NCBI GenBank assembly: GCA_021775525.1 | Contig: JAJFHQ010000066.1 | Coordinates: 25,581 to 89,580 of the forward strand | Direction: 5' to 3' | DNA length: 64,000 nt | Source of the DNA: Hyphomicrobiales bacterium | GTDB taxonomy: Bacteria > Pseudomonadota > Alphaproteobacteria > Rhizobiales > Methyloligellaceae | Shown here: positions 1-9,975 of the stretch, one piece after another | How the letters are laid out: every line of letters starts with the position of its first letter | How positions within the stretch are numbered: position 1 is the first letter of the stretch | Notes under the pieces: generated by a model | The model's input: the letters and a program-made list of their open reading frames with translations, nothing else | The model's database searches: none | Told to the model about the DNA's origin: nothing | Translations under genes and position numbers: made by a program

Positions 1-123
1 ATCCCGGCCGTCATCTTCTACAACAAGTTCACCCATGAAGTGTCGCGCCACGCGCAGCGGCTTGAGAGTTTTGCCGACGAGTTCTCCGCGATCCTGTCGC
101 GTCAGATGGATGCAAGGGGTTAG
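1..123 (+). CDS. tolQ: TolQ, C-terminal end (partial)
   Basis: The reading frame is open from the left edge and stops at 121-123. It encodes the last 40 residues of a protein, including an amphipathic tail with FADEFSAILSRQ. This matches the C-terminal end of TolQ/ExbB-type inner-membrane proton-channel subunits. TolQ works with TolR and TolA to energise the Tol-Pal envelope machine. Only six bases separate the stop from the tolR start, so the genes are surely co-transcribed. Identity rests mainly on the tolR-tolA-tolB-pal context. Confidence 0.85.
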   Translation: MPAVIFYNKFTHEVSRHAQRLESFADEFSAILSRQMDARG

Positions 124-129
124 AGCGCC

Positions 130-576
130 ATGGGTGTGATGTTCGGCAGCGGGTATATCAGGCGGCGCTCGCGCTCAGGCCGCAATTACCAGCCCATGAG
201 CGAAATCAACGTGACGCCCTTTGTGGATGTCATGCTGGTGCTGCTGATCATATTTATGGTGACAGCACCATTGTTGACAGTGGGTGTGCCAATCGACCTG
301 CCCAAGTCGGATGCAAAGCAGCTTGAGGGCGACAAGGAACCGCTCACCATCTCGGTCACAGAAAAGGGCACGGTTTTCCTGCAGGAAACTGAAATCCCGC
401 TAGCCGAAATTGTGCCCAAACTCGTTGCTATAACCAAGAGCGGATATGAAGAGCGGATTTTTGTTCGCGGTGATCGCGCCACCAGTTACGGCACCATCAT
501 GAAGGTGATGGGGACCATCGCCGCGGCGGGATTCAGCCGTATTGCGCTCGTAACCGAAATCGAGAAGGGACGCTAG
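130..576 (+). CDS. tolR: TolR, inner-membrane subunit of the Tol-Pal system
   Basis: This 148-residue protein has the ExbD/TolR layout: a short cytoplasmic N-terminus, one membrane helix at about residues 33-52, and a periplasmic domain. The motif NVTPFVDVMLVLLIIFMV at the helix start contains the conserved Asp that takes part in proton flow through the TolQ-TolR channel in known systems. The motion is passed to TolA to draw the outer membrane inward at division. The length is normal for the family. The gene sits between tolQ (6 bp gap) and tolA (15 bp gap). Confidence 0.95.
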   Translation: MGVMFGSGYIRRRSRSGRNYQPMSEINVTPFVDVMLVLLIIFMVTAPLLTVGVPIDLPKSDAKQLEGDKEPLTISVTEKGTVFLQETEIPLAEIVPKLVAITKSGYEERIFVRGDRATSYGTIMKVMGTIAAAGFSRIALVTEIEKGR

Positions 577-591
577 AGCTTAGCAAAACCC

Positions 592-1443
592 ATGCGCAGG
601 GGCCTGATCATATCACTTGTACTGCATCTGCTGATCCTGGTGTCAGCGGTTGCCGTATTCCCGTTCTCGGGTGACAGGCTTGCCACCAAGCCCACGCCCT
701 TGCCGGTGGATCTGGTGACCCAGGCGGAGCTGACGAAAATCAAGGCTGGGCAGCGCAAGGCAAAGGCTGAAGCAGCCAAGGTACAAAAGAAGCCGGAGCC
801 GGTAAAGAAGGCCGAGCAGAAACCCAAGCCCACAAAGGTCAAATCGGTGAAGGCGCCGGTACCGAAACCAAAGCCAAAAAAGATCGTGAAGGCGAAGCTC
901 AAACCCAAGCCAAAACCAAAAAAGGTCGTCACGAAGAAAAAGCCCAAGCCGAAGAAGGTTGCGGCCAAGCCCAAACCGAAGCCGAAACCCGTGGTCAGGA
1001 AACAAAAAGACTTCGACCCGGACAATATCGCCGCGCTTTTGAACAAAGTGCCGGATGGGGGTCAGACATCACAGGCCGCTCTCGAGGCGAAGGAACTGCT
1101 TGAGCCTGCAAAAGGGCGCTTCAACGGGCGCGACACCGCCATGACGTTTAACGAGATCGATGCGCTGCGCGCCAAAATTTCCCAATGCTGGAACCCGCCC
1201 GTGGGCGGTCTGGGCGCCGAGGCCATCAAAGTGAAGCTGCGCTTGCGGCTGCGGGAGGACGGCGTGCTTTCACGTGAACCGGAAGTTGTGAACCGGGAAG
1301 GGTCGCCATTTTTCGTGGCCGCGGCCGATGCGGCGGTGCGGGCCGTCATGCTGTGCCAGCCTTATGAATTGCCCGCGAGGAAATATGCCATGTGGCGCGA
1401 TATGATCCTGAATTTTGATCCCAAAGAGATGTTTGGCGGATGA
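592..1443 (+). CDS. tolA: TolA, periplasm-spanning Tol-Pal protein
   Basis: This 283-residue protein has a single N-terminal membrane helix (about residues 5-24) and a long, very Lys/Pro-rich segment (about 45-145) of repeated KPKPK-type units. A C-terminal globular domain (about 175-283) carries the two cysteines usual in TolA domain III. TolA links the TolQR motor to TolB and Pal in the outer membrane. In many enterobacteria the middle is an Ala/Lys helix; here it is Pro/Lys-rich, as in other alphaproteobacteria, and probably more extended. Its stop overlaps the tolB start by ATGA, suggesting translational coupling. Confidence 0.93.
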   Translation: MRRGLIISLVLHLLILVSAVAVFPFSGDRLATKPTPLPVDLVTQAELTKIKAGQRKAKAEAAKVQKKPEPVKKAEQKPKPTKVKSVKAPVPKPKPKKIVKAKLKPKPKPKKVVTKKKPKPKKVAAKPKPKPKPVVRKQKDFDPDNIAALLNKVPDGGQTSQAALEAKELLEPAKGRFNGRDTAMTFNEIDALRAKISQCWNPPVGGLGAEAIKVKLRLRLREDGVLSREPEVVNREGSPFFVAAADAAVRAVMLCQPYELPARKYAMWRDMILNFDPKEMFGG

Positions 1444-2792
1444 TGAACCCTGATCGAACTGGAAGTCTGACCCGCGTTTGGCACGCGGCCCTGCTGGCGG
1501 CAGTGCTCGCCCTTATGTCGCTCTGGCCCATGAGGCAGGCGCATGCGGTTGTTGAAATCGACATCACCAAGGGCAGCTTGAAACCGATCCCGATTGCGAT
1601 TCCGGTCTTTTTCGGCACCAGCCTGAATGATCAAAAGCTCGGCTCCGATATTGCCGGCGTCGTGGTTGCGGACCTTGAGCGTTCCGGGTTGTTCAAGCTG
1701 GTAGACCGGGCTGCCTATATCGAGCGTATCGCCAATCTGAGCCAGGCGCCGCGTTTTGGCGACTGGCGCACGATCAATGCCCAGGCATTGCTGGTTGGGC
1801 GCATCAGCCGTGAGCCCTCTGGCCGTCTCAGGGCGGAATTCCGTCTATGGGATATCTTTGCCGGCAAACAGCTCGCGGGACAGCAATTCTTCACCCAGTC
1901 GCGCAACTGGCGCCGCGTCGGTCACTTAATCGCCGATGCGGTATATGAGCGTTTAACGGGCGAAAAAGGCTATTTCGATACCCGCATTGTCTATGTGGAT
2001 GAAACCGGCCCCAAGAATAAAAGGGTCAAGCGCCTCGCCATCATGGACCAGGATGGCCACAATCTGCGTATGCTGACCACGGGCGCCGCGCTGGTGCTCA
2101 CGCCGCGATTCTCCCCAACTTCACAGGAAATCACGTATCTGTCTTATGAAGGCGGGCGCCCGAGGGTCTATTTGCTCAATATCGAGAGCGGACAGAAGGA
2201 AATCGTTGGAGATTTCCCGAATATGAGCTTCGCGCCGCGATTCTCACCCGATGGACAGAGAATCGTCATGAGCCTGCAACAGGGCGGCAACGCGAACATC
2301 TATATGATGGATTTGCGCTCAAGACGCACATTCCGCCTCACAAAGACAGCTGCGATCGATACCGCACCCAGTTTTTCCCCCGATGGTCGGCGAATCGTCT
2401 TCGAATCGGATCGCACCGGCACTCAGCAGCTTTATGTCATGAACGCCGACGGCTCGGGCCAGAAACGCATAAGTTTGGGCGAAGGGCGCTATTCCACCCC
2501 GGTTTGGTCGCCACGCGGGGATATGATTGCCTTCACAAAGCAGCTTGGACCGCAATTTTTGATAGGAGTCCTCAAGTCTGACGGGTCCGGAGAGCGGATA
2601 CTGACGGAAGGATTCCACAATGAAGGCCCCACATGGGCGCCAAATGGCCGGGTTCTCATGTTCTTCCGGGAGTCTCCAGGCGCTACCGGGGGTCCAAGGC
2701 TTTATACCATTGATTTAACTGGATATAATGAGAGATCCATCGCCACGCCCTCATTCGGGTCTGACCCGGCCTGGTCGCCGCTAATCAATTGA
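1440..2792 (+). CDS. tolB: TolB, periplasmic beta-propeller of the Tol-Pal system
   Basis: The 450-residue protein starts with a signal peptide (hydrophobic segment about 14-35, cleavage after MRQAHA). An N-terminal domain (about 37-160) follows, then repeated propeller blades from about 200 containing [19 protein letters not shown] and [10 protein letters not shown] motifs. TolB binds Pal and TolA in the periplasm. Length and blade spacing are normal. The start codon overlaps the tolA stop. A hairpin-forming sequence lies just downstream, so tolB may end the first transcription unit. Confidence 0.96.
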   Translation: MMNPDRTGSLTRVWHAALLAAVLALMSLWPMRQAHAVVEIDITKGSLKPIPIAIPVFFGTSLNDQKLGSDIAGVVVADLERSGLFKLVDRAAYIERIANLSQAPRFGDWRTINAQALLVGRISREPSGRLRAEFRLWDIFAGKQLAGQQFFTQSRNWRRVGHLIADAVYERLTGEKGYFDTRIVYVDETGPKNKRVKRLAIMDQDGHNLRMLTTGAALVLTPRFSPTSQEITYLSYEGGRPRVYLLNIESGQKEIVGDFPNMSFAPRFSPDGQRIVMSLQQGGNANIYMMDLRSRRTFRLTKTAAIDTAPSFSPDGRRIVFESDRTGTQQLYVMNADGSGQKRISLGEGRYSTPVWSPRGDMIAFTKQLGPQFLIGVLKSDGSGERILTEGFHNEGPTWAPNGRVLMFFRESPGATGGPRLYTIDLTGYNERSIATPSFGSDPAWSPLIN

Positions 2793-2803
2793 TACTATTG
2801 GAG

Positions 2804-2826
2804 TATTCGTTTTTTTGGGACGAATA
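2804..2826. other. Inverted repeat downstream of tolB
   Basis: TATTCGT and ACGAATA pair across a nine-base, T-rich loop 11 bases after the tolB stop. There is no T-run after the second arm, so this is not a clear intrinsic terminator. It may stabilise the tolB transcript end. Confidence 0.3.
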
Positions 2827-3015
2827 GTGGAATTGCCTTGCCTGTGAGGGGGGTGAAAGGTAATTTTCTGGGTGGAGGCTGAGATTCGGGCGTTGCATTT
2901 TAGCACCATGTGTTGGGAAAATACCTCCTGAAGTGCAGTCCGTCCTTGATCTAATTGCTTCACGTCACTAAACGCAAAGATGGCTTTTGCCGATTAGACA
3001 AGAGGAGAGAAGACC

Positions 3016-3159
3016 ATGCAGGGTTTGAAAGGCGTGATCATCGTCGCCAGCATTGTGGCTACAGCTGCAGCACTCGGAGCATGCCGTAAGCATGTTACTG
3101 CGAAGCCGATGAAACTCGGCGCTGCGGACGTCACGGTTGAGCAGGCAGTGCGCGTCTAA
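3016..3159 (+). CDS. Small putative lipoprotein between tolB and pal
   Basis: A 47-residue reading frame follows a strong ribosome-binding site (AGAGGAGAGAAG, ending 5 bases before ATG). The N-terminus MQGLKGVIIVASIVATAA is a typical lipoprotein signal and ends in a lipobox, ALGAC, with Cys23. Only about 24 residues remain after acylation (RKHVTAKPMKLG and onward), so it would be a lipid anchor with a short basic, then acidic tail. No family is recognised. Its position inside the tol-pal cluster suggests an envelope role, which is inference. Signal, lipobox and ribosome site together make it a likely real gene. Confidence 0.65.
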   Translation: MQGLKGVIIVASIVATAAALGACRKHVTAKPMKLGAADVTVEQAVRV

Positions 3160-3281
3160 TTAGACGTTCACGATCACAATAATAAAGCCTGTCAAGCGGG
3201 GGGAATTCCTCGCAAGATGGATTAGCTGGATGCCGTGTCGCCAGAGCTTTTGCAAAGGCGTCCACGGCGTTCCAGCGCCGT

Positions 3282-3322
3282 CCGTCTTTTAAGAAGAGCG
3301 AATTGTTCTTTTAAAAAGACGG
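3282..3322. other. Long imperfect inverted repeat upstream of pal
   Basis: CCGTCTTTTAAGAA at 3282-3295 pairs with TTCTTTTAAAAAGACGG at 3306-3322, with a few unpaired bases. It lies between the small lipoprotein gene and pal and could be a terminator-like or processing hairpin. No T-run follows on the plus strand. Confidence 0.4.
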
Positions 3323-3430
3323 TCCAGTTATCCGCACTGCCATAAGTCCGCCATCTGCGGGCTGTAGGGAAGCGTTAAGGTTTTGCGTTTTACGCTGCCT
3401 TGATTGCAACCGGCAGAGCGGAGTACTGGG

Positions 3431-3934
3431 ATGGGCTGTAGAAACAGTATGACGCGCGTCATTAGTTTGACGGGCGTTTTTCTATTGGTGGCAGGCATGG
3501 CCGCCTGTTCCAAGAAACCGAAGCAAATGGCGATCGGCCAGGAGGCCGGCGGACCTGTTGTGCCGGGCACTTCGCGAGATTTTAGCGTGAATGCCGGCGA
3601 CAAGGTTTATTTCACCGTCGACAGCGCCACGCTGACGGCCCAGGCGCAGACCACCTTGCGCGCACAGGCGCAATGGCTGGCAAAATATCCCCAGTACGGC
3701 GTGACCCTCGAGGGCCATGCGGATGAACGTGGCACGCGTGAATATAATATTGCGCTCGGCGCGCGACGCGCTACGTCCGTACGCACCTATCTTTCAGGTC
3801 TTGGCGTCAATCCGGCGCGGCTTCAAACCATTTCCTTCGGTAAGGAACGTCCGGTGGCGGTCTGCAACGACATTTCCTGCTGGTCCCAGAATCGGCGGGT
3901 GGTTACGCTGCTGAATGCCCGTCCCGGAAGCTGA
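3431..3934 (+). CDS. pal: Pal, peptidoglycan-associated outer-membrane lipoprotein
   Basis: The protein (about 167 residues from this start) has a lipoprotein signal with hydrophobic core LTGVFLLVAG and acylated Cys in MAAC. An OmpA-type peptidoglycan-binding domain follows. The segment EGHADERGTREYNIALGARR contains the Asp and Arg that bind diaminopimelate in known Pal structures. Pal anchors the outer membrane to the wall and is recycled by TolB-TolA. The start at 3431 has GGAG seven bases upstream; 3449 (MTRVISL) is an alternative that also leaves a full signal peptide. Confidence 0.95.
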   Translation: MGCRNSMTRVISLTGVFLLVAGMAACSKKPKQMAIGQEAGGPVVPGTSRDFSVNAGDKVYFTVDSATLTAQAQTTLRAQAQWLAKYPQYGVTLEGHADERGTREYNIALGARRATSVRTYLSGLGVNPARLQTISFGKERPVAVCNDISCWSQNRRVVTLLNARPGS

Positions 3935-4108
3935 GCCCGGGCCCAAGCCACCATGAAATTCTGTTAGCAAGGGGTGTCGGGCGCATGCCGGGACTCCTAA
4001 TGCTTGCGGGCGGGCGCGAGTGACCATAGTTTAGCCCCAATAAGTCCCAACTCTGACCTGCGCGGCCATCAGCTGGCCTGCATCCGTGAGACAGCCAAAA
4101 TTCCTGAC

Positions 4109-5152
4109 ATGAAACGGCGCACATTCATTCCACTCATCTCGATACTGGCTGCGGTCATCGCGTTTGCCGGCTGGGGTGTGATCTGGGTTCCGAAAGTCAC
4201 AGCACAAGACAAACCTGCCCCGCAAAACGCTCAAACCGCACCGACACAACCGTCTGGTGATGCTAATGAGCGGATTGCCCGGCTGGAACAGCGCATTCTG
4301 GATATGCAGAGCGTGATAGCCACACTGCAATCCTTTGTGAAGGGTAGCGGTGGTGCCACGACCCAGGACGGGCTTCCTTCTGTTGGTGGACCGCCGGTAA
4401 GCGGTGGTCCGGGCGGTGCGCCGAGTGAAGTCAATATTCGTGTGCTGGCGCTGGAAACGCAGATTCGTGCCATTACGGCGCAGCTTGAACAAATCTCTCG
4501 GAAACTCGGCCAGATTCCTGCGGGCGCACCTGCGTTGCCGGGAGGGCAATCGGGTGTTGAACCACCGCCCGGACCACAGGTGCCGGGGCAGCCGGGTCAA
4601 TTTGCATCAAACGCGCAACCTCCACCGCAATTCGGAACCACTACGACAGCTCCGCCACCAGCAAACCCGTTCGATAAAGTGATGCAGCAGGGGTCCGCAC
4701 CCCAGCCGCCACCAGCATCGGGGCAATCGGCAGCCTTGCCACCCCTTACCGGACTGCCGGCGGTCAGCGGTGGTGCGCGCGGCATTTATGATGCGTCCTA
4801 TCAGAACTTTCTGCGCAACGATTTGCGGTCCGCAGAGCAGGGTTTCAGCTCTTTCGTGAAGACCTATCCGGACGACCCGCTCGCCAGCAATGCCTTTTAC
4901 TGGCTGGGCCGCACCCATTTTGCGCGGAAAAAATTCGAGCCGGCTGCCAAGGCGTTTCTGGCAGGTTATAAAAAGGACAAGAAGAGTGCCATCGCGCCTG
5001 ATGCCCTTTTGCATCTGGGCATGTCGTTGGCGCAGCTTGGCGAAAAAGACGCCGCCTGTTCCACACTCAAGGCCATTTCCAAGCAGTTCCCCGATGCACC
5101 GGCCAAGCTGCAAAAGGACGCCGCCTCGGCGGTGAAGCGCGCCCGCTGTTGA
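4109..5152 (+). CDS. cpoB: CpoB/YbgF, Tol-associated periplasmic TPR protein
   Basis: The 347-residue protein has an N-terminal signal or anchor (about 7-28) and a first coiled coil (about 51-78, ANERIARLEQRILDMQ). A second short coiled coil (about 108-134) and a Pro/Gly/Gln-rich linker (to about 220) follow. The C-terminus has TPR repeats (about 225-345, YQNFLRNDLRSAEQGFSSF onward). CpoB coordinates Tol-Pal constriction with peptidoglycan synthesis in E. coli. It is the usual last gene of the tol-pal cluster. The start was placed at MKRRTF because this gives an intact signal peptide. Confidence 0.9.
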   Translation: MKRRTFIPLISILAAVIAFAGWGVIWVPKVTAQDKPAPQNAQTAPTQPSGDANERIARLEQRILDMQSVIATLQSFVKGSGGATTQDGLPSVGGPPVSGGPGGAPSEVNIRVLALETQIRAITAQLEQISRKLGQIPAGAPALPGGQSGVEPPPGPQVPGQPGQFASNAQPPPQFGTTTTAPPPANPFDKVMQQGSAPQPPPASGQSAALPPLTGLPAVSGGARGIYDASYQNFLRNDLRSAEQGFSSFVKTYPDDPLASNAFYWLGRTHFARKKFEPAAKAFLAGYKKDKKSAIAPDALLHLGMSLAQLGEKDAACSTLKAISKQFPDAPAKLQKDAASAVKRARC

Positions 5153-5184
5153 GGCTTTTGTCCGCCCGTCCTATATCCTAGGGC

Positions 5185-6465
5185 ATGACCAATGCCCCGA
5201 TTTCAACAGAAGAATGCGAGACGCTGTTCGCGTGTCTTGATGGTGTGACCCATGCGGGTCTTGGCGTATCGGGTGGCGCAGATTCCATGGCGCTCATGCA
5301 GCTGGCCAGCCGCTGGCGTGAAAGGGCTGATGGCGGAGGCCCGGATTTCAGTGTTCTGACCGTCGACCACGGATTGCGTGCGGGTTCCGCGCAGGAGGCC
5401 GGCTGGGTGTCCGAACAGGCCCGTGAACTGGGCTTTCCCTGTACCATCCTGCGCTGGCAGCCGGGAGAGAAATCCAGCCGCATACAGGAAGATGCAAGGG
5501 CCGCGCGCTATGGCCTGATGGCGGAACACGCTCACGCCCACGGTCTGGATGCGCTTCTCACAGCCCACCATCTCGACGATCAGGCAGAGACCTTGCTGAT
5601 GCGCCTTGGCCGGGGCTCGGGGCTGGATGGCCTGGCAGGGATCCCGATGTATGGACACTGGGCGGGTTTGAGGGTTTTACGGCCGTTGCTCGATATGCCC
5701 AAGACGCGGCTCGTGGAAACGCTCAAGGCTTCGGGTCTCGAATGGCTTGAAGACTCCAGCAATGACGATACGCGCTTTGAGCGGGTGCGCTTGCGAAGGG
5801 CCATGGACGGGTTGAAGTCACTGGGAATTTCCGCTGATGCAATGGCGCGTAGCGCCAGGCGGTTGCGCCGGGCCCGCGAGGCGCTGGACCGGACCGCGGG
5901 TCAATTTCTCCAGGCAAATTGCCAGTTGGATGATGCGGGGTTTTGCCGGATCAACGCACAGGCTTTCAGCCATGCCCCGGATGATATCGCACTTCGCGCC
6001 GTGGCGCGGGCCCTTCAGGGCGTTGGCGGACAGGCCTCGCTGCCGCGTCTCTCCAAGCTTGAAGCCCTGCTTGAAGCGCTGAAAACCAGTGAGGGCGCTG
6101 CCCTGACCCTAGCGGGTTGCCAACTGGTTCCGGGAGAGAGCGAGTTGCTCATTGTGCGCGAAACCGGGCGGTCCGTGCCATGTGATTTGGTACTGAAACC
6201 GGGAGAATGCGGCCTGTGGGACAACCGCTACCAGGTGAGTCTCGATACTGGGTGCAGCGGACCGGTACAGGTGCGCGCACTTGGAAAAACCGGCTATGGC
6301 GAAGTGCGGGCACGGCTGGGCGAGGCCGTGACCCTTCCCGAGCGCGTTGCGGAAAGTTTGGTGTCATTCTGGCTCAATGAACGCGTGCTTGCTGTACCAC
6401 CGCTTGGCTACTCAAGCAGTGCCGGATGCAACGCTAAATTTGTCAATTCGGCACTGTTTTCATGA
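5185..6465 (+). CDS. tilS: TilS, tRNA(Ile)-lysidine synthase
   Basis: This 426-residue enzyme converts the wobble C34 of tRNA-Ile(CAU) to lysidine so that it reads AUA. The PP-loop ATP-binding motif is SGGADS at residues 29-34. Further N-type ATPase motifs include LTVDHGLR and TAHHLDDQAET. The C-terminal part is the less conserved substrate-binding region seen in alphaproteobacterial TilS. It follows cpoB by 32 bp and precedes ftsH, the common order in this class. Confidence 0.94.
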   Translation: MTNAPISTEECETLFACLDGVTHAGLGVSGGADSMALMQLASRWRERADGGGPDFSVLTVDHGLRAGSAQEAGWVSEQARELGFPCTILRWQPGEKSSRIQEDARAARYGLMAEHAHAHGLDALLTAHHLDDQAETLLMRLGRGSGLDGLAGIPMYGHWAGLRVLRPLLDMPKTRLVETLKASGLEWLEDSSNDDTRFERVRLRRAMDGLKSLGISADAMARSARRLRRAREALDRTAGQFLQANCQLDDAGFCRINAQAFSHAPDDIALRAVARALQGVGGQASLPRLSKLEALLEALKTSEGAALTLAGCQLVPGESELLIVRETGRSVPCDLVLKPGECGLWDNRYQVSLDTGCSGPVQVRALGKTGYGEVRARLGEAVTLPERVAESLVSFWLNERVLAVPPLGYSSSAGCNAKFVNSALFS

Positions 6466-6583
6466 ATGCGTTAAGGCCAATCCGCTGTTGTGGTCGCATG
6501 ATTGGGTAAAGCAGGCTAGAAGCTCCCGCAAGACGAGTGTACGACTCATGACCGGATGCGGCATTTCGATCACTGGATTGCAA

Positions 6584-6613
6584 CTTGGCAAACGGGGCCG
6601 CGATACCTATGTT
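6584..6613 (+). promoter_or_regulatory. RpoH (sigma-32)-type promoter for ftsH
   Basis: CTTG at 6584-6587 is followed, after exactly 18 bases, by CCTATGTT at 6606-6613. This agrees with the alphaproteobacterial RpoH consensus (CTTG, 17-18 bases, CYTATNT). It lies about 105 bases before the ftsH ATG and after the tilS stop. ftsH is a classic heat-shock gene, and an rpoH gene is present at 51995-52879. Confidence 0.75.
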
Positions 6614-6719
6614 CCCTTCAAGGAATTAACCGAGTTGGTCAGACCAGCGCCGCAATTCCCTTCTAGCTTGAATTTGAGCGGGATTGTCACGCCCCCTACG
6701 GCATATTGAGGCACGATTT

Positions 6720-8663
6720 ATGAATTCGAATTTCCGGAACTTCGCCATCTGGGTGATTATCGCACTGTTGCTGATTGCGCTGTTCAATATGTTTCAGAAT
6801 CCGTCGAAGCGCGCACGCGCCAACGAGATTAGCTTTTCGCAGCTGCTAACCGAGGTTGATACGGGTAAAATCGGTGAAGTTACGATCGCCGGGAACCAGA
6901 TCAGCGGCCAGTATACCGATGGCCGCCCGTTCCAGAGTTATGCCCCAAACGATCCGACCCTGGTGCAGCGTCTCCATGACAAGAATGTCAAGATCACGGC
7001 CAAGCCGTCCGACGAAGATGTCCCTTCATTAATGGGCGTACTCGTGTCCTGGTTCCCGATGTTGCTGCTGATAGCGGTGTGGATTTTCTTCATGCGTCAG
7101 ATGCAGTCCGGCGGCGGACGGGCCATGGGGTTTGGCAAGTCTAAGGCTAAGCTGCTGACCGAGCGCCAGGGACGCATCACGTTTGATGATGTGGCCGGCG
7201 TTGATGAGGCCAAGGAAGATTTACAGGAAATCGTAGAATTCCTTCAGGATCCCCAGAAATTCCAGAAACTCGGCGGGCGCATCCCGCGCGGTGCATTACT
7301 TGTCGGTCCTCCGGGCACCGGTAAAACGCTGCTGGCGCGCGCCATTGCCGGTGAGGCCAACGTTCCCTTCTTCACCATTTCAGGCTCAGACTTTGTCGAG
7401 ATGTTCGTTGGTGTTGGTGCATCACGTGTGCGCGACATGTTTGAGCAGGCCAAGAAGAATGCGCCCTGCATCATCTTCATCGACGAAATTGATGCTGTTG
7501 GCCGTCATCGTGGCGCCGGTCTGGGCGGTGGCAATGATGAGCGTGAACAAACACTCAACCAGTTGCTCGTCGAGATGGACGGATTCGAAGCCAATGAGGG
7601 CATCATTCTCATCGCGGCAACGAACCGGCCTGATGTGCTTGACCCTGCCTTGTTGCGTCCGGGCCGCTTCGACCGCCAGGTAGTCGTGCCGCGTCCGGAT
7701 ATCATTGGCCGGGAGAAAATCCTCAAGGTCCATGTTCGCAAGGTGCCGCTGGCACCGGATGTTGATTTACGCGTTGTCGCGCGAGGCACGCCAGGTTTCT
7801 CCGGTGCTGATCTCGCAAATCTTGTCAATGAGGCAGCCCTGCTTGCTGCGCGCCGCTCCAAACGTCTGGTGACGCACCAGGAATTTGAAGATGCCAAGGA
7901 CAAGGTCATGATGGGCGCGGAGCGCCGCTCCATGGTCATGAGCGAGGAAGAGAAAAAGCTTACCGCCTACCATGAGGGTGGACACGCTCTGGTGGCGTTG
8001 CATCAGCCGGCCTCGGATCCGATCCACAAGGCCACCATCATCCCGCGCGGCCGTGCACTTGGCATGGTGATGCGCCTGCCCGAACGCGATCAGCTTTCGG
8101 TAACACGGGCAAAGTTCAAGGCAGATCTGGCCGTTGCAATGGGCGGACGCGTGGCGGAAGAAATGATCTTTGGCCACGAAAACGTCACTTCGGGTGCTTC
8201 GTCTGATATCAAGATGGCGACCTCAATGGCCCGCGCCATGGTGACCCAGTACGGTATGTCCGACAAGCTGGGACCGCTGGCCTATGGTGACAATGAAGAA
8301 GAGGTATTCCTGGGTCATTCCGTGTCGCGGACACAGAACCTCTCCGACGAGACGCAAAAAGTCGTCGATGAAGAGATCCACCGTATAGTTGATGAGGGCT
8401 ACGCGACGGCGACCAAGATTTGCAAGAAGTACATCAAGCAGCTTCATATCATCTCCGAAGGCTTGCTGGAATTTGAGACGCTTTCCGGCGATGAGATCAA
8501 GAACCTGCTGAAGGGCAAGCCACCGATCCGTGATTTCGATGACGATTCCGGAGATGCCAAGCCGGCCGAGTCAGCCGTGCCCTCGACGGGCAAGACGAAG
8601 AAAGCTAAGCCCAAAAAGGGCGACGAGCCCGACACGGGCGGCATGGAGCCGCAACCCTCCTAG
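6720..8663 (+). CDS. ftsH: FtsH, membrane-bound ATP-dependent zinc protease
   Basis: This 647-residue AAA+ protease degrades membrane and regulatory proteins. Two N-terminal membrane helices (about 8-23 and 103-122) flank a periplasmic domain. The Walker A motif GPPGTGKT lies at about 197-204, with Walker [10 protein letters not shown] and the second region of homology after it. The zinc site HEGGH is near residue 418; it has Gly instead of the more common Ala. The tail (about 600-647) is Lys/Pro-rich and probably disordered. The start MNSNFRNF was preferred to a start 36 bases upstream because it begins right before the first helix. Confidence 0.97.
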   Translation: MNSNFRNFAIWVIIALLLIALFNMFQNPSKRARANEISFSQLLTEVDTGKIGEVTIAGNQISGQYTDGRPFQSYAPNDPTLVQRLHDKNVKITAKPSDEDVPSLMGVLVSWFPMLLLIAVWIFFMRQMQSGGGRAMGFGKSKAKLLTERQGRITFDDVAGVDEAKEDLQEIVEFLQDPQKFQKLGGRIPRGALLVGPPGTGKTLLARAIAGEANVPFFTISGSDFVEMFVGVGASRVRDMFEQAKKNAPCIIFIDEIDAVGRHRGAGLGGGNDEREQTLNQLLVEMDGFEANEGIILIAATNRPDVLDPALLRPGRFDRQVVVPRPDIIGREKILKVHVRKVPLAPDVDLRVVARGTPGFSGADLANLVNEAALLAARRSKRLVTHQEFEDAKDKVMMGAERRSMVMSEEEKKLTAYHEGGHALVALHQPASDPIHKATIIPRGRALGMVMRLPERDQLSVTRAKFKADLAVAMGGRVAEEMIFGHENVTSGASSDIKMATSMARAMVTQYGMSDKLGPLAYGDNEEEVFLGHSVSRTQNLSDETQKVVDEEIHRIVDEGYATATKICKKYIKQLHIISEGLLEFETLSGDEIKNLLKGKPPIRDFDDDSGDAKPAESAVPSTGKTKKAKPKKGDEPDTGGMEPQPS

Positions 8664-8695
8664 GGCTTTATGACTCGCCAGGGCAGGAATTTGGG

Positions 8696-8727
8696 AGCGG
8701 CGTCATTGGCGCCGCTCTTGTTCTTTG
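8696..8727 (+). terminator. Intrinsic terminator after ftsH
   Basis: GAGCGGCG (8696-8703) pairs perfectly with CGCCGCTC (8711-8718) around a seven-base loop, followed by TTGTTCTTT. This is a standard rho-independent terminator. Confidence 0.8.
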
Positions 8728-8760
8728 AGCTTGTAGCAGGCACCGGGAACCGAGGTCACA

Positions 8761-9813
8761 ATGGCAAGCGGGCTTTATCTCAAGGCAACCGGTTTGGTAT
8801 ATGGCGATACGGCCAGGCAAGCCACCGCTGCCGGGCAGGCAGGATTGCTGGCAGGCGGCTCCGTTGCCTTCACGTCTCTGGAAGTGATTGAAGGCACGCC
8901 GGGCGAGTGCCGCAAGGCGCTTCGCGCCTATTCCGATCTGAACGCCTCTGATGAACCCGAAACCCGTGTTGCTCTTGGTGCCATTACCGCGCCGAGGGCC
9001 GCAATCGGGACTCTCGCACTCGAACAGCCGCGCATTATGGGAGTGGTCAATGTCACGCCCGACAGTTTCTCGGATGGCGGGCTTCATGCGACTGCTGATG
9101 CCGCGATAATACATGCTCGTGAATTGGCGAAAGAGGGGGCGGACATCCTCGATATTGGTGGTGAGTCGACGCGACCGGGCTCCGACCCGGTATCCGCAAA
9201 AGATGAGGCCGCGCGCGTCCTGCCCGTAGTCGAGGGTTTGAACGGGACCGGTCCGCTGATTTCCGTGGATACCCGCAAGAGCACCATCATGGAACAAGCC
9301 GCAAATGCGGGTGCAAACATTCTCAACGACGTTTCCGCGCTCACCCATGATCCTGTCAGCCTCAAGGTGGCCGCACAGTCGGGCCTGTCCGTTGTGCTGA
9401 TGCACGCGCAGGGTGATCCCAAGACGATGCAGGATGATCCCACTTACGAGAATGTGCTGCTTGAGGTGTTCGACTATCTGGCGGGCCGCATCGCGGCATG
9501 CGAAGCGGCGGGGATCGACCGGACCAGGATCATTGCCGACCCGGGGATCGGGTTCGGCAAGACGTTGGAGCATAATCTGGCTTTGCTGCAAGGACTGAGC
9601 CTGTTTCATTCCCTCGGGGTGTCGCTGTTGCTGGGTGTCTCTCGAAAGCGCTTTATCGGGATGCTGACAGGTGAAGACGACCCGCGTGCCCGGGGTCCGG
9701 GGTCGATTGCGGCTGCGCTTGCGGGTATTTCACAGGGAGTGCAGCTTGTCCGGGTGCATGACGTGGCGGCGATGCGGCAGGCCCTGACCATCTGGAGCGC
9801 CGTTAACCGTTAG
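8761..9813 (+). CDS. folP: FolP, dihydropteroate synthase
   Basis: The 350-residue enzyme joins p-aminobenzoate to dihydropterin pyrophosphate in folate synthesis. Signatures are VVNVTPDSFSDGG near residue 95, ILDIGGESTRPG near 130, and the C-terminal GVSRKRFIG. The first about 85 residues precede the TIM barrel and are longer than in E. coli FolP, as in several alphaproteobacteria. The gene lies between ftsH and glmM, the common order in E. coli too. Confidence 0.95.
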   Translation: MASGLYLKATGLVYGDTARQATAAGQAGLLAGGSVAFTSLEVIEGTPGECRKALRAYSDLNASDEPETRVALGAITAPRAAIGTLALEQPRIMGVVNVTPDSFSDGGLHATADAAIIHARELAKEGADILDIGGESTRPGSDPVSAKDEAARVLPVVEGLNGTGPLISVDTRKSTIMEQAANAGANILNDVSALTHDPVSLKVAAQSGLSVVLMHAQGDPKTMQDDPTYENVLLEVFDYLAGRIAACEAAGIDRTRIIADPGIGFGKTLEHNLALLQGLSLFHSLGVSLLLGVSRKRFIGMLTGEDDPRARGPGSIAAALAGISQGVQLVRVHDVAAMRQALTIWSAVNR

Positions 9814-9975
9814 TCCCGGAAACGGGGTGCGGAGCCCGCACTGGTGTAATTTTTGCTTACAGTATTTGAAACCTTATCCACAGGACCAGAAGGCATAATG
9901 GCATGGTGGTGGCACACTGGTCATGTGGCATCCTGAATTTGGTAAAACAGTCAGCGTAAAAACAACGGTTAAGAG

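Noticed and set aside
573..1046. Minus-strand Phe/Gly-rich frame across tolA
   Set aside because: Artefact of the Lys/Pro repeats of tolA read in reverse.
8668..9609. 313-codon minus-strand frame across folP
   Set aside because: Antisense shadow of folP, which has all dihydropteroate synthase motifs.
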